A stretch of 64,000 nucleotides of DNA. Origin: Acidovorax sp. KKS102 (GTDB lineage: Bacteria > Pseudomonadota > Gammaproteobacteria > Burkholderiales > Burkholderiaceae_C). Shown here in pieces: positions 1-9,202 of the stretch. Location of the stretch: the NCBI RefSeq assembly GCF_000302535.1, contig NC_018708.1:4216001-4280000 (forward strand). Reading direction: 5' to 3'. Positions within the stretch are counted from its first letter, which is position 1. Each line of letters starts with the position of its first letter. A model generated the notes under the pieces. It was not told the DNA's origin and searched no databases. It saw only the letters and a program-made list of their open reading frames with translations. The translations under genes were made by a program, and so were the position numbers.

Positions 1-1245
1 GCCCAGCTGGGCGTGAGCTACGACCCCGGCCCCGCCTACCGCTTCGGTCCCTTGCGCGTGCAGGGCAGCCAGCGCTACGACAGCGACGGTGCGCGGCGCC
101 TGGCGCGCCTGCCCACGGGCGCCGTGTATGACGAGGCCGAAATGCTGGATGCCCAGCTGCGCCTGGCCAGCAGCGGCTACTACGACGCCGTGTTCCTCAC
201 CCTCGACACCGAAGGCACCGACCCGCAGGCCGCCCCCGTCGTGGCCCAGGTGCGTGAGGCCCCGATGCAGAAGCTGGTCTTTGGCCCGGGCTTCTCGACC
301 GACAGCGGCGCACGCCTGTCCCTGGAACACATCCACAACCAGATGCCCGTCCTTGGCTGGCGCGCGGTGACCAAACTCGCGCTCGACCGCGAAACCAAGC
401 TCGCCAACACCGAATGGACGGACCTGCCCAGCGACAACGGCTGGCGCTGGTTTGCGGGCGGCCAGTTGCTGCGCGAGGCCACGGGCGACTACGACGTGAA
501 CAGCGGCCGCTTGCGCGCGGGCCGCAGCAAAAGCACCAAATCCATCGACCGCAACTACTTCCTGCAGTACGACTACGCCAACAGCCAGGGCCTGACTGAC
601 AACACGCGGTCGCCCTCCGACACCAGCACCGCCCTGAGCATCAACTACGGGTGGACGGGCCGCTACTTCAACAGCCTGACCGCCCCCGCGCGCGGCCACG
701 GCCTGGCGGTGGAGCTGGGCCTGGGCACCACGCTGCGGCCCGAGCGCGACCCGTTTGTGCGCTCCCTGGTGCGGTGGCAGTCCTTCCTCCCCGCAGGGCG
801 CGTGCAGGACGACGCAGGCATCGGCCGCAATGCCCGTGTGGCCCTGCGGGCCGAGGCCGGCGCGGTGCTGGCGCGCGAGGGCGCGCAGATCCCCGTCACG
901 CAGCTGTTTGTGACGGGCGGCGACACCACCGTGCGCGGCTACGGCTACCGCAGCATCGGCGCGCGCACCGACAACGGCCAGCTGTACGGGGGCCGCTACC
1001 TGGCCGTGGGCAGCGTGGAATGGCAACGCCCCATCGTCTACAAAGGGGCGATGACCGACTGGGAAAGCACGCTGTTTGTGGACGCCGGTGCCGTGGCCGA
1101 CAAGGTGGGTGACCTGAGCCCGCGCGTGGGCGTGGGTGCCGGCGTGCGCTGGCGCAGCCCCGTGGGCCCGCTGCAGGCCGACCTGGCCTACGGCGTCAAG
1201 ACCAAAGAGGTGCGGCTGCACCTGCGCCTGGGGTTCAGCTTCTGA
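1..1245 (+). CDS. tamA: TamA, outer-membrane barrel of the translocation and assembly module (5' end outside window)
   Basis: BamA/Omp85-family outer-membrane protein that works with TamB to insert outer-membrane proteins. The reading frame is open from base 1, so the true start lies upstream of the window; the visible part is about 414 residues. It begins inside a POTRA-like segment (YRFGPLRVQG) and continues into a surface-antigen beta barrel with the conserved VRGYGYRS motif around residue 310. It ends with an aromatic residue (LGFSF), as barrels recognised by BamA do. Its TGA stop shares one base with the tamB start (TGATG), so the two are translationally coupled. Family assignment rests on the motifs and on the adjacent tamB. 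Confidence 0.92.
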   Translation, partial: AQLGVSYDPGPAYRFGPLRVQGSQRYDSDGARRLARLPTGAVYDEAEMLDAQLRLASSGYYDAVFLTLDTEGTDPQAAPVVAQVREAPMQKLVFGPGFSTDSGARLSLEHIHNQMPVLGWRAVTKLALDRETKLANTEWTDLPSDNGWRWFAGGQLLREATGDYDVNSGRLRAGRSKSTKSIDRNYFLQYDYANSQGLTDNTRSPSDTSTALSINYGWTGRYFNSLTAPARGHGLAVELGLGTTLRPERDPFVRSLVRWQSFLPAGRVQDDAGIGRNARVALRAEAGAVLAREGAQIPVTQLFVTGGDTTVRGYGYRSIGARTDNGQLYGGRYLAVGSVEWQRPIVYKGAMTDWESTLFVDAGAVADKVGDLSPRVGVGAGVRWRSPVGPLQADLAYGVKTKEVRLHLRLGFSF

Positions 1246-4200
1246 TGGCGATGAGCGACGCCCCCCACACTCCCAAGCCCCGCGCCCGCGCGTCGGACTT
1301 CAGCGCCGGGTCCTCGTCGGCACCCCGCCCTCAACCCCCTCGCATGCCGCGCTGGCTGCGGGCCGTGGGCTGGCTGCTGGTAACGCTGCTGGCCTTGCTG
1401 CTAGCGGCCAGCGCGCTGCTGTGGTGGTGGGCGGGCAGCGGCACGTCGCTGGCCACCACGCTGGCCCGTGCAGCGCAATACCTGCCTGCCAACCAGCAGC
1501 TGGAGAGCCGCGATGTCAGTGGCTCGCTGCGCAGCGGCGGGCACATTGGCTGGCTGCGCTGGAGCAGTCCTACCCTGGCGGTGGAAGTGACCGACATCCG
1601 CCTGGGCTGGCAGCTAGCCCCCTTGCTGCAGCGCCGCCTGGAGCTGGGCGAGGTGCATGCCGCCCGCGTGGCGATCACCCCCCAGCCCAAAACCACTGAC
1701 ACACCCGAGCCACCCCCCACGCCCCTTACCAGCCTGGTGCTGCCGCTGCAGCTGGGCGTGCCGTTCCGGGTCGACCAGCTTGTGTGGGCCGGGTCACCCG
1801 CCGTGGAAGCCCAGGGCCTGGTGGGCGACTACCGGTTTGATGGCCGCCAGCACCGCCTGACCATCGGCGCAGTGGAGCTGGCCCAGGGCCAGTACAGCGC
1901 CCGCGCCACGCTGGACGCACAAGCCCCCATGGCGCTGGATGCCACCTTGGATGGCACCGTGCGCACCGGCGTACCCGGGGGCGGCGCTGCGCTGCAGGTG
2001 GGCGCCCACGCCACGCTGCAGGGCACACTGGCCACCGCCGCTGCGCAGCTGCAACTGCAGGCACGCCTGAAGCCCGAGCCGACCAGCGAAGCCGCCACAC
2101 CACCCGCCGCCGCGCCCGCCAGCCAACCGGGCGCATCAAAACCTCCTACCCCACGCACAACCCCTGCGCCCACTGCCGACCCCATGCAGGCCGATCTGGC
2201 CGCCACGCTGGCACCCTGGGCGCAGCAACCCCTGCAGTCCGCCAACGCCACGTTGCGCGCCGTCAACTTGGCGGCCCTGTGGCCGCAGGCACCGGTCACG
2301 CAGCTGCACGGCACGCTGCAAGCCGGGCCCACATCCGGCGGCGCGGGCACGGCAGGCACAGCAGGCTGGAGCCTGCAGGCCGCGCTGCGCAACGACCTGC
2401 CCGGCCCCTGGGACACCACCCGCCTGCCCCTGACCGCCTTGGACGCCAGCGCCAGCTACGACGGTACCCGCTGGACGGTGCCCAACGCCACCCTGCAGGC
2501 GGGCACGGGCAGCATCACCGCGCAAGGCCACTACACCCCCGCCACCCACGCGCTGGAGGGCCAGGCCACCCTGCGCGCGCTGCGCCCCGACACCCTGCAC
2601 ACGCTGCTGGCTGCAGCCCCGCTCTCCGGCCGCGTCACCGCGCAAACCCAGGGCGACGCCGTGCGCTTCAGTGCCGACGTGCGAGCAGACACCGGCACGG
2701 CGGCGCGCGCTGCAACCACAAAGACCAGGGCAGCAGCGGGAGCACTGCTGCGCATCAACACCTTCAGCACACAAGGCACCTGGCAGGCCGCCGACGGCGG
2801 CACGGTGCGGCTGGACCGCTTGTTGCTGGACGCACTGCAGGCCCGCGTGGAAACCACCGCGCTGCAGGTCGCACTGGGCACCCAATCTGCGCAAGGCAAG
2901 GTCACCCTGGCAGTGCCCGGCGCCACCGCACAGGCACAAGGCACACTGGCCCCGCGCAGCGGCGCTGGCGACCTGCAGCTGCAGTGGACCGATGCAGCAC
3001 TCACGCAGCGTTGGCTGGCCGGCCTGCCCGTGGTGGGCACCACCGTACAGCGCACTCTGCACGGGGTCAGCGCCCAGGGCGCCTTACAGATCACCGCGCG
3101 CTGGAAGGGTGGATGGCAGACGTTGACTGAGCAACTTCAGACTGCCACCGCCAACAGCGCACCCGCCCGCAACCCCGACCGCTTTGATCTGCAGGCCACG
3201 CTGAACACCCCCCAGCTGGACCTGACGCTCCCGGCCACCACCAACGCCAGCGGCGGCACATCCGCCGGGCAAGCCCTGCAACTGCGCGCCTTCAAAGTCG
3301 AACTGGGGGGCAACCTGGCGCAGGCCTCCCTGGCGTTGACCGGCGAGGTCCGCACGCCAGCGCCCCAGGCCCTGCAGACCACGGTGCAGACCCGCCTTGC
3401 CAGCACCCTGGTGGGTGCCGGGCAATGGCAGTTGCAGGTCAGCGAACTGCGCCTGCAGGCCCAGGCCGCCCAACGCCCCGGGCCGTGGACGCTGCAACTG
3501 GCTGAGCCCCTGGGCCTGACCGTGCGCACCGGCACCCCTACCCCTGGAGCCCCCAGGTCACCGGCCAGCGGGCGTGCGGCACCATCGCCCACCACCAGCG
3601 CCCTCAGCCTGCAGGCATCGGCCGGTCAGGCCCGGGTCACAGGCCCCTTGCCGGGCACCGTGGCGCTGCGCTGGTCGCCGGTGCAATGGTCTGCCGCCAC
3701 GGCATCCAACACCCCCCTGCGGTTGCAAACGCAGGGCACGCTGCAGGGCCTGCCCATGGCCTGGGTGGATGCGCTGGGCCTGGGCGAGACGCCCGCCGCC
3801 GCGGGCCGGCCCGCGCAGCCGTTGCTTGCGCGCATGGGGCTGGCCAGCAGCATCGTGCTTGACGGGCAATGGAGTGTGGACACCACGGGCGACGCCCTGC
3901 GCGCCAGCGCCAGCCTGCGCCGCGCCAGTGGCGACCTGCGCATCCTCGCGGGCGATGCCACGGCCGTCACAGCGGTGCAAAGCAGCGGCCAGGGCACCGG
4001 CGCCGGAGCCACCACCGTGCTGGCGACTGCGGCCACGCCGCCTGCAGGCGCATCCAGCGCATCAAGCGCCCCAGGCACTCCCGCCGGTGTGCGCCAGGCA
4101 GAAATCACGGTCACCGCCGAAGGCGACACGCTGCGCGCGCGCCTGCTCTGGGCAAGCGACCGCGCGGGCGAGATCGACGCCACCGCCAGCACGCGCCTGT

Positions 4201-5651
4201 CCGCGGCCAACGCCGGTGCCCCTATCACCTGGCCTGCCGACGCACCACTGGCCGGCACCTTGCGCGCCCGCCTGCCCGACGTGGGCGTGTGGTCTGCGCT
4301 GGCGCCGCCCGGCTGGCGTGTACGCGGCACGCTGGATGCCAGCGCCACCCTGTCGGGCACGCGCGATGCGCCGCGCTGGGCAGGCACCCTGGGAGCCGAC
4401 GACATGGCAGTGCGCTCGGTGGTGGATGGCGTGGACCTGCAAGGCGGCCGCCTGCGCGCCACGCTGCAGGGGAACCAGCTCAACATCACCGAGTTCCGCT
4501 TGCAAGGCGGGCGGGGCAGCAGCGCGCGCATTGCAGGCTTCAGCGGCAACCGCACGGCCGCAGCACAAGACGGTGGCACGTTGACCGCCACCGGCCGTGT
4601 GGCCTGGGGCGACAGCGCCACGGCAGGCACTGGCCTGTCGGGCATCACCATGTCCCTGCAGGCCGAGGCCAAGGCCCTGCAAGTGCTGGTGCGTGCCGAC
4701 CGGCAGGTCAGCGTGTCGGGCCAGTTGCAGGCCCAGTTGCAGCAGGGCCAGATCAGCCTGCGCGGCAAGCTCACCACCGACCGCGCCACCATCATCCTGC
4801 CGGATGAATCCGCGCCGCGCCTGGGCTCGGACGTGGTCGTGCGCTCCGCCGCCAAGGACCGCGAAGACCAGGCCAAGGCCCAGGCCGCCGCCAAGGCCAA
4901 CCAAGTGGCCGCGCAGGCAGAGACCGCCAAGCCGCCCGACATCGCCATCACCCTCAACCTGGGGCGCGACTTTGCGCTGCAAGGCCAGGGCATCACCACC
5001 CGGCTGACGGGCGAGGTGGACATCCGCAGCAGCGCCGTGCCCGGCGCCCCGCCCCGCGTGACCGGCGAGGTCCGCACCGATCAAGGCCGCTACCGCGCCT
5101 GGGGGCAGATGCTGGACGTGGAGACAGGTCTCATCCGCTTCAACGGCCCGTACAACAACCCCTCGCTCGACATCCTGGCGCTGCGCCCCAACATCAGCGT
5201 GCGCGCGGGCGTGCAGGTCACGGGCAGTGCACAGGCGCCGCGCGTCACGCTGTACTCCGACCCTGAACTGCCCGATGCCGAAAAACTGTCGTGGGTAGTG
5301 CTGGGCCGCAATGCCTCGGCCGGAGGCGCCGAAGCGGCCGTGCTGCAACAAGCCGCACTGGCGCTGCTGGGCCGCAACGGCGGCCAGAGCCCCACCGCCA
5401 ACGCCGCCAGCCGCCTGGGCCTGGACGAAATCGGCTTTCGCGGTGCCACCACGGGCGAAGATGCCAGCGCCGCCGCCCTCACCTTCGGCAAGCGCCTGTC
5501 CAAAGACCTGTACGTGACGTATGAGCGCAGCCTGTCGGGCACGCTGGGCACGCTCTACATCTTTTACGACTTGTCCCGCCGTCTCACGCTGCGCGGGCAA
5601 ACCGGCGAGAAAAGCGCGGTGGACATCATCTACACCGTGAAATACGACTGA
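1245..5651 (+). CDS. tamB: TamB, inner-membrane-anchored translocation/assembly protein (DUF490)
   Basis: Partner of TamA: a very long periplasm-spanning protein anchored in the inner membrane, thought to carry lipid or assist barrel assembly. It is 1468 residues, in the usual size range. A proline-rich cytoplasmic N-terminus is followed by one transmembrane helix at about residues 37-66, a long low-complexity beta-helical region rich in Ala, Thr, Gln and Leu, and the C-terminal DUF490 domain over roughly the last 330 residues (TGEVRTDQGRYRAWGQ, then YVTYERSLSG near the end). The ATG overlaps the tamA stop by one base. Large open frames on the opposite strand here are shadows of GC-rich codon use. 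Confidence 0.93.
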   Translation: MAMSDAPHTPKPRARASDFSAGSSSAPRPQPPRMPRWLRAVGWLLVTLLALLLAASALLWWWAGSGTSLATTLARAAQYLPANQQLESRDVSGSLRSGGHIGWLRWSSPTLAVEVTDIRLGWQLAPLLQRRLELGEVHAARVAITPQPKTTDTPEPPPTPLTSLVLPLQLGVPFRVDQLVWAGSPAVEAQGLVGDYRFDGRQHRLTIGAVELAQGQYSARATLDAQAPMALDATLDGTVRTGVPGGGAALQVGAHATLQGTLATAAAQLQLQARLKPEPTSEAATPPAAAPASQPGASKPPTPRTTPAPTADPMQADLAATLAPWAQQPLQSANATLRAVNLAALWPQAPVTQLHGTLQAGPTSGGAGTAGTAGWSLQAALRNDLPGPWDTTRLPLTALDASASYDGTRWTVPNATLQAGTGSITAQGHYTPATHALEGQATLRALRPDTLHTLLAAAPLSGRVTAQTQGDAVRFSADVRADTGTAARAATTKTRAAAGALLRINTFSTQGTWQAADGGTVRLDRLLLDALQARVETTALQVALGTQSAQGKVTLAVPGATAQAQGTLAPRSGAGDLQLQWTDAALTQRWLAGLPVVGTTVQRTLHGVSAQGALQITARWKGGWQTLTEQLQTATANSAPARNPDRFDLQATLNTPQLDLTLPATTNASGGTSAGQALQLRAFKVELGGNLAQASLALTGEVRTPAPQALQTTVQTRLASTLVGAGQWQLQVSELRLQAQAAQRPGPWTLQLAEPLGLTVRTGTPTPGAPRSPASGRAAPSPTTSALSLQASAGQARVTGPLPGTVALRWSPVQWSAATASNTPLRLQTQGTLQGLPMAWVDALGLGETPAAAGRPAQPLLARMGLASSIVLDGQWSVDTTGDALRASASLRRASGDLRILAGDATAVTAVQSSGQGTGAGATTVLATAATPPAGASSASSAPGTPAGVRQAEITVTAEGDTLRARLLWASDRAGEIDATASTRLSAANAGAPITWPADAPLAGTLRARLPDVGVWSALAPPGWRVRGTLDASATLSGTRDAPRWAGTLGADDMAVRSVVDGVDLQGGRLRATLQGNQLNITEFRLQGGRGSSARIAGFSGNRTAAAQDGGTLTATGRVAWGDSATAGTGLSGITMSLQAEAKALQVLVRADRQVSVSGQLQAQLQQGQISLRGKLTTDRATIILPDESAPRLGSDVVVRSAAKDREDQAKAQAAAKANQVAAQAETAKPPDIAITLNLGRDFALQGQGITTRLTGEVDIRSSAVPGAPPRVTGEVRTDQGRYRAWGQMLDVETGLIRFNGPYNNPSLDILALRPNISVRAGVQVTGSAQAPRVTLYSDPELPDAEKLSWVVLGRNASAGGAEAAVLQQAALALLGRNGGQSPTANAASRLGLDEIGFRGATTGEDASAAALTFGKRLSKDLYVTYERSLSGTLGTLYIFYDLSRRLTLRGQTGEKSAVDIIYTVKYD

Positions 5652-5707
5652 GGACCCGGCGGCCAGGAAGCCCCCCCGCGCGCCACTACAATGCGCGGCT
5701 GCCTCGC

Positions 5708-5782
5708 CTCCTCGTAGTTCAATGGATAGAACGAGTGCCTCCTAAGCGCTAGATACAGGTTCGATTCCTGTCGAGGGGACCA
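5708..5782 (+). tRNA. tRNA-Arg (anticodon CCT), CCA encoded
   Basis: A full cloverleaf can be folded by hand. The acceptor stem pairs CTCCTCG with CGAGGGG (one T-G wobble). The D arm is GTTC/GAAC. The anticodon stem is AGTGC/GCGCT around loop CTCCTAA, giving anticodon CCT. The T arm is ACAGG-TTCGATT-CCTGT. The discriminator A and an encoded CCA end the gene. A TACAAT hexamer at 5687-5692 is a plausible -10 box 15 bases upstream. It would read AGG codons, which are rare in this GC-rich genome. Confidence 0.95.
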
Positions 5783-5841
5783 GATTCATAGCCAAAATGG
5801 CTGTAAGCGCTAGTGCAATATGCGCTAGCAGCTATCAAATC
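5783..5841. repeat. GCTAGCGC-type intergenic palindromic repeat, copy 1
   Basis: About 59 bp directly after the tRNA CCA. The ends are inverted (GATTCATAGC on the left, GCTATCAAATC on the right) and the centre carries AAGCGCTAGTGCAATATGCG. The same arrangement recurs near 9134, 26607, 35907 and 47661, always between genes. No coding potential is seen. The abutting position after the tRNA suggests it could act as a transcript end or a REP-like element. Confidence 0.75.
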
Positions 5842-5901
5842 TGAAGCATCCGCACACAATACGCGCCCTGCTCCAATCGGCGCGTGGCTGCCTTGGCGGC
5901 C

Positions 5902-6297
5902 TTACTTCGAGTCCCTCTTGTTTGCAGGCCCTCGCGCAGACTGCGCAAGGTGATCGTCTTCCACAGCATTGGCCAAAGGCTCATCCGGGCTGACCATGGT
6001 GCCCGCTGCAGCACCTCCCAGCGCACCGGCAATGCCGCCCAAGGTGCTACCGACCACAACACCCACCGGGCCCGCGACGGCCACGCCCACGGCGGCACCG
6101 GCTGCGGCGCCGGCCATCATGCCGCCGCCCATCAAGGCGGAGTGGGCTTCGCGCTCTGCGTCTTCAGGCTCCAGCGCGGTCTGGGCGCCGGTTCGGGGGT
6201 CTTGCGATGGGATGCCGTAGCCGGGGCGTGCTTGCTCGGCCAGGTCTTCGTCAACGGGTGCGGTGACCGCAGTGGAAGGGGTGGTAGGGGGAATCAT
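5902..6297 (-). CDS. Glycine-zipper protein, function unknown
   Basis: 131 residues if started at the ATG at 6297, which has AAGGAG six bases upstream; ATGs further upstream in the same frame lack a good ribosome site. The N-terminal third is acidic and Pro/Thr-rich. The middle (about residues 55-98) is an unbroken run of Gly, Ala and Val with GxxxG spacing (MMAGAAAGAAVGVAVAGPVG), the pattern of glycine-zipper membrane or pore-like segments. The C-terminus is charged. No signal peptide is evident. I do not recognise a specific family beyond glycine-zipper hypothetical proteins. Confidence 0.7.
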   Translation of the reverse strand: MIPPTTPSTAVTAPVDEDLAEQARPGYGIPSQDPRTGAQTALEPEDAEREAHSALMGGGMMAGAAAGAAVGVAVAGPVGVVVGSTLGGIAGALGGAAAGTMVSPDEPLANAVEDDHLAQSARGPANKRDSK

Positions 6298-6466
6298 GAT
6301 GGGCTCCTTGGACATGGGGCGACGGCGCCAAGGGGGTGCCGTCACAGTCCTTTTTTAGCCCTGCAACCCAACCGATCAAGCCAGCCGGCAGACCGCACGC
6401 CTGTCAGGCAATGCGCCGTGCCATGGCACCGCCCGCTTGGCAGCCCCGCTCCGCCAGCCCGCGCCT

Positions 6467-7369
6467 TCAGGCCGCTTGCGGCGCCGTGCGGTCGGCAGCA
6501 GCGGGCCGCGCAGCCGTCATGGCACTGCCCATCGATGCAGCCATGATGCAACCAATGGCCAGCCACTGCACCGCGCTCAGGTGCTCGCCCAGCAGCGCCA
6601 TGGCCACCAGTGCGGCCACGGCGGGCTCCATGCTGATCATGATGCCGAAGGCCTCTTTGGGCAGGCGTTTCAAAGCCATCATCTCCAGCGAGATCGGGAT
6701 GGCGCTGGACACCGCCGCCACCGCCACGCCAATGAGCAGCACGGCGGGCGACAGCAGCGCCGCGCCCGCATGCACCACGCCCACGGGCACCACCACCAGC
6801 GCGGCCACCAGCAGGCCCAGCGATACCGAATGCCCCGCGTGCAGATGCCCGGCGCGCTTGCCGAACACGATGTACAACCCCCAGAACACGGCCGCGCCCA
6901 GGGCGTAGAAGACGCCCACCGGGTCCAATGTGCTGCCGTTGAGCCCCAGCGGCAGCAGCATGCCCAGGCCGGCGATGGCCAGCGCCACCCACACAAAATC
7001 CACCGCGCGGCGCGATGACCAGATCGCCACCGCCAGCGGTCCCGCAAACTCGATGGCCACCGCCAGGCCAAACGGCAAGGTGCGCAGCGACATGTAAAAC
7101 ATGAGGTTCATGCCGCCCAGCGCCGCGCCATAGAGCATGACGGCCCGCGCGTCCGCGCGCGACAGGTGCCAGCGCCAGGGCCGCCACAGCAGCAATACCA
7201 GCAGCGCCGAAAAGCCCACGCGCACGGCGGTGGTGCCCTGCGCCCCCACCACCGGAAACAGCCAGTGCTTGGCCCATGAGGTACCAATGCCCAGTGCGGT
7301 GACGGAGCCCAGTACCGCCAGGAAGGGGAAGAAGCGGTGCAGAAGAGAACGGAGAGGTGAAGCGCTCAT
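6467..7369 (-). CDS. EamA/DMT-family exporter, RhtA-like (threonine/homoserine efflux type)
   Basis: 300 residues with about ten predicted transmembrane segments in two EamA repeats, the usual architecture of RhtA-type inner-membrane amino-acid exporters. Visible signatures are GIGTSWAKHW near the N-terminus and MMALKRLPKEAFGIMISMEP in the second repeat, which is typical of RhtA rather than of general DMT permeases. The gene is divergent from an Lrp/AsnC regulator with 100 bp between the starts, an arrangement common for amino-acid exporters controlled by such regulators. The substrate is not determinable from sequence alone. The ATG at 7369 lacks a clear Shine-Dalgarno. Confidence 0.85.
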   Translation of the reverse strand: MSASPLRSLLHRFFPFLAVLGSVTALGIGTSWAKHWLFPVVGAQGTTAVRVGFSALLVLLLWRPWRWHLSRADARAVMLYGAALGGMNLMFYMSLRTLPFGLAVAIEFAGPLAVAIWSSRRAVDFVWVALAIAGLGMLLPLGLNGSTLDPVGVFYALGAAVFWGLYIVFGKRAGHLHAGHSVSLGLLVAALVVVPVGVVHAGAALLSPAVLLIGVAVAAVSSAIPISLEMMALKRLPKEAFGIMISMEPAVAALVAMALLGEHLSAVQWLAIGCIMAASMGSAMTAARPAAADRTAPQAA

Positions 7370-7469
7370 GGGCTGAAAATATAGTGCGACCTCGGCGTGC
7401 TTTTGACTCGAATTTCGGGGCTTGCGCGCAACTTTCGCTCACCCTCAGAGCCCGTTCCAAGGAACCCCC

Positions 7470-7961
7470 ATGGCCACTCCGACAGCACTTGACCGCTTTG
7501 ACCTCGCGATTCTTGACATCCTACAGGCCGACAACACCACGCCCCAGCGCGCGATTGCGCAGGCGGTGAACCTGTCGGCGCCTGCGGTGCAGCGGCGCAT
7601 TCAGCGGCTCAAGGACAGCGGCGTGATCCGCGCCAATGTGGCCGTGCTGGACCCGGTGAAGGTGGGCAAGCCGCTGACCATCGTGCTGGATGTGCATCTG
7701 GACAACGAACGCCCCGACCGCACCGCCCCGCTGCGCGCACGCATTGCGGCCGAAGACGCGGTGCAGCAGTGCTACAGCGTGACGGGCGAGGCGGACTACC
7801 TGCTGGTGGTGAACGTGGCGTCGATGGCGGACTACGAGGCGCTGACGCGGCGGCTGTTTGAGGGGGATGACAACATCAAGCGCTTTCGGACCTCGGTGGC
7901 GCTGGCCAGCCTGAAGACGGGGCTGCGCGTGCCGCTGGACAGCGCAGCAACCGTGGCCTGA
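7470..7961 (+). CDS. Lrp/AsnC-family transcriptional regulator
   Basis: 163 residues from the ATG at 7470, which follows AAGGAA at 7459-7464; upstream in-frame codons are non-homologous to the family. The N-terminal winged helix-turn-helix (LDRFDLAILDILQADNTTPQ, then LSAPAVQRRIQRLKDSGVI) is followed by an RAM ligand-binding domain (CYSVTGEADYLLVV). Lrp-family proteins act as amino-acid-responsive octameric regulators. Its divergent partner is an RhtA-like exporter, so exporter control is the natural inference, though no operator was identified. Confidence 0.9.
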   Translation: MATPTALDRFDLAILDILQADNTTPQRAIAQAVNLSAPAVQRRIQRLKDSGVIRANVAVLDPVKVGKPLTIVLDVHLDNERPDRTAPLRARIAAEDAVQQCYSVTGEADYLLVVNVASMADYEALTRRLFEGDDNIKRFRTSVALASLKTGLRVPLDSAATVA

Positions 7962-7981
7962 TCACGAAGCCATAACCGCAA

Positions 7982-8974
7982 TCACAGCCCCAGCATCTGG
8001 CGCATCTGCTTGCCCGTGAGGCGCTGGCGCGGCCCGCCCAGCAGCTCGCACATGCGCGCATTGAGCGGCGCTGCCATGCCCTGCTGCGCGGCCAGCCGCA
8101 CCACAGCGCCGCACAGCGCGTCGATCTCGGTCACGCGCCCGGCTTCGAGGTCGTCCCACATCGACGAGCGCGCCGTGGCGTCGATCAGCAGCATGCGCTT
8201 GGCCAGCCGCGTGAACAGCCAGTTGGGCAGGCGCAGCACATGGGGCAGCAGCGTGGGCGACACGGCGGTGACCTGGGCGGGGGTGATGCCCGCGCGCGCC
8301 ATCACGCGCAGCGCCTCGGTCTGCAGCGCGGCAAAGACGCGGCGGCAGTCGCGGTCCAGCAGCTCTTGCCGCAGGGGCAGGTCGGACAGCGCGTTGACCG
8401 GGTTGTTGAGGTTGAGCAGCAGCTTGCCCCACTGCACGGCGCGGATGTCTGACGGCAGCGTGGTGGCCAAGCCGGCGGCATTGAACAGCGGCGCGATGCG
8501 CTCGGTGACCGCATCACTCTGCAGCTGCAGATAGCCTGCGGTAGCGCGGTGTACGTGCGCGCCGCGCAGCACCACGTTGTAGGGCACCATGCCAGCCAGC
8601 ACGTTCAGGCCGGGCGCCAAATCGGCGATGCGGGCCACGTTGTCCACGCCGTTTTGCAGCGAGATCACCGGGGTGCCGGGCGCACAGGCCGCCGCCAGCT
8701 CGCGCGCGGCCGACTCGGTGGCGCCGCTTTTGACGCACAGCAGGATGACGCTGTCGGCACCGGGCGCGGCGTCAGCCAGCGTGGGGGCCAGTTGCAATGA
8801 GGACGCAGGCACGGTGCGGTCAAAGCCGTCCAGGTCGGTGACCTTCAGGCCGTGCTGCGCGATGGGCTCCAGCGCATGCGGCCGCCCCACCAGGCACACG
8901 GGCTGGCCGTGCGCGGCCAGGCGCCCACCCACATAACAACCAATGGCGCCTGCGCCCAAAACGATGAAGTTCAT
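7982..8974 (-). CDS. 2-dehydropantoate 2-reductase family protein (PanE/ApbA-like)
   Basis: 330 residues, an NAD(P)H-dependent ketopantoate reductase homologue. The N-terminus has the Rossmann glycine motif (FIVLGAGAIGCYVGGRL). SLQNGVDN around residue 105 and the catalytic-region motif WGKLLLNLNNPVNAL are both visible, and the C-terminal ApbA domain follows. The housekeeping reaction is reduction of ketopantoate for pantothenate synthesis, but many bacteria carry several paralogues with other substrates, so the exact role is unsure. It converges on the regulator at 7470-7961 with 20 bp between stops. Confidence 0.85.
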   Translation of the reverse strand: MNFIVLGAGAIGCYVGGRLAAHGQPVCLVGRPHALEPIAQHGLKVTDLDGFDRTVPASSLQLAPTLADAAPGADSVILLCVKSGATESAARELAAACAPGTPVISLQNGVDNVARIADLAPGLNVLAGMVPYNVVLRGAHVHRATAGYLQLQSDAVTERIAPLFNAAGLATTLPSDIRAVQWGKLLLNLNNPVNALSDLPLRQELLDRDCRRVFAALQTEALRVMARAGITPAQVTAVSPTLLPHVLRLPNWLFTRLAKRMLLIDATARSSMWDDLEAGRVTEIDALCGAVVRLAAQQGMAAPLNARMCELLGGPRQRLTGKQMRQMLGL

Positions 8975-9133
8975 GCCGATGCGTGTTTGCTGAGGTGGAA
9001 GTGGGTGCAGGCAGATCGGGAACCGGCACAGCCTGCGCGCTACCCCCGCATTGTGCGGGGCAGGCCCCTGGCGGTGTGGCGCACACGTGACGAGGCGCTT
9101 TGAAGCACTCTGCGGGTGCTTATGAAGGCTTTT

Positions 9134-9187
9134 TGGCCGGTAGCGCTAGTGCAACATGCCTGAAACGCTATGCAATTCATAGCAAAC
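9134..9187. repeat. GCTAGCGC-type intergenic repeat, copy 2 (degenerate)
   Basis: The left half is well kept (GGCCGGTAGCGCTAGTGCAA); the right half has drifted (ACGCTATGCAATTCATAGC). It lies in the 228 bp gap between the PanE-like gene and the sensor kinase. Apart from this repeat the gap shows no gene. Confidence 0.6.
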
Positions 9188-9202
9188 AGGGCATCACACA
9201 GC

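Noticed and set aside
4062-5600. 512-codon open frame antisense to tamB, and similar long antisense frames under chpA (53076-55370) and udh/dctP (21053-23203)
   Set aside because: GC-rich codon use leaves long stop-free opposite frames. Their products are Gly/Ala/His/Gln-rich without family motifs, while the sense frames are clear genes.
6321-6356. Strong GACGGC/GCCGTC hairpin followed by six T residues on the plus strand
   Set aside because: It has terminator form on the plus strand, but the nearest plus-strand gene is the tRNA more than 500 bp upstream. It lies upstream of a minus-strand start instead, so it has no gene to terminate.
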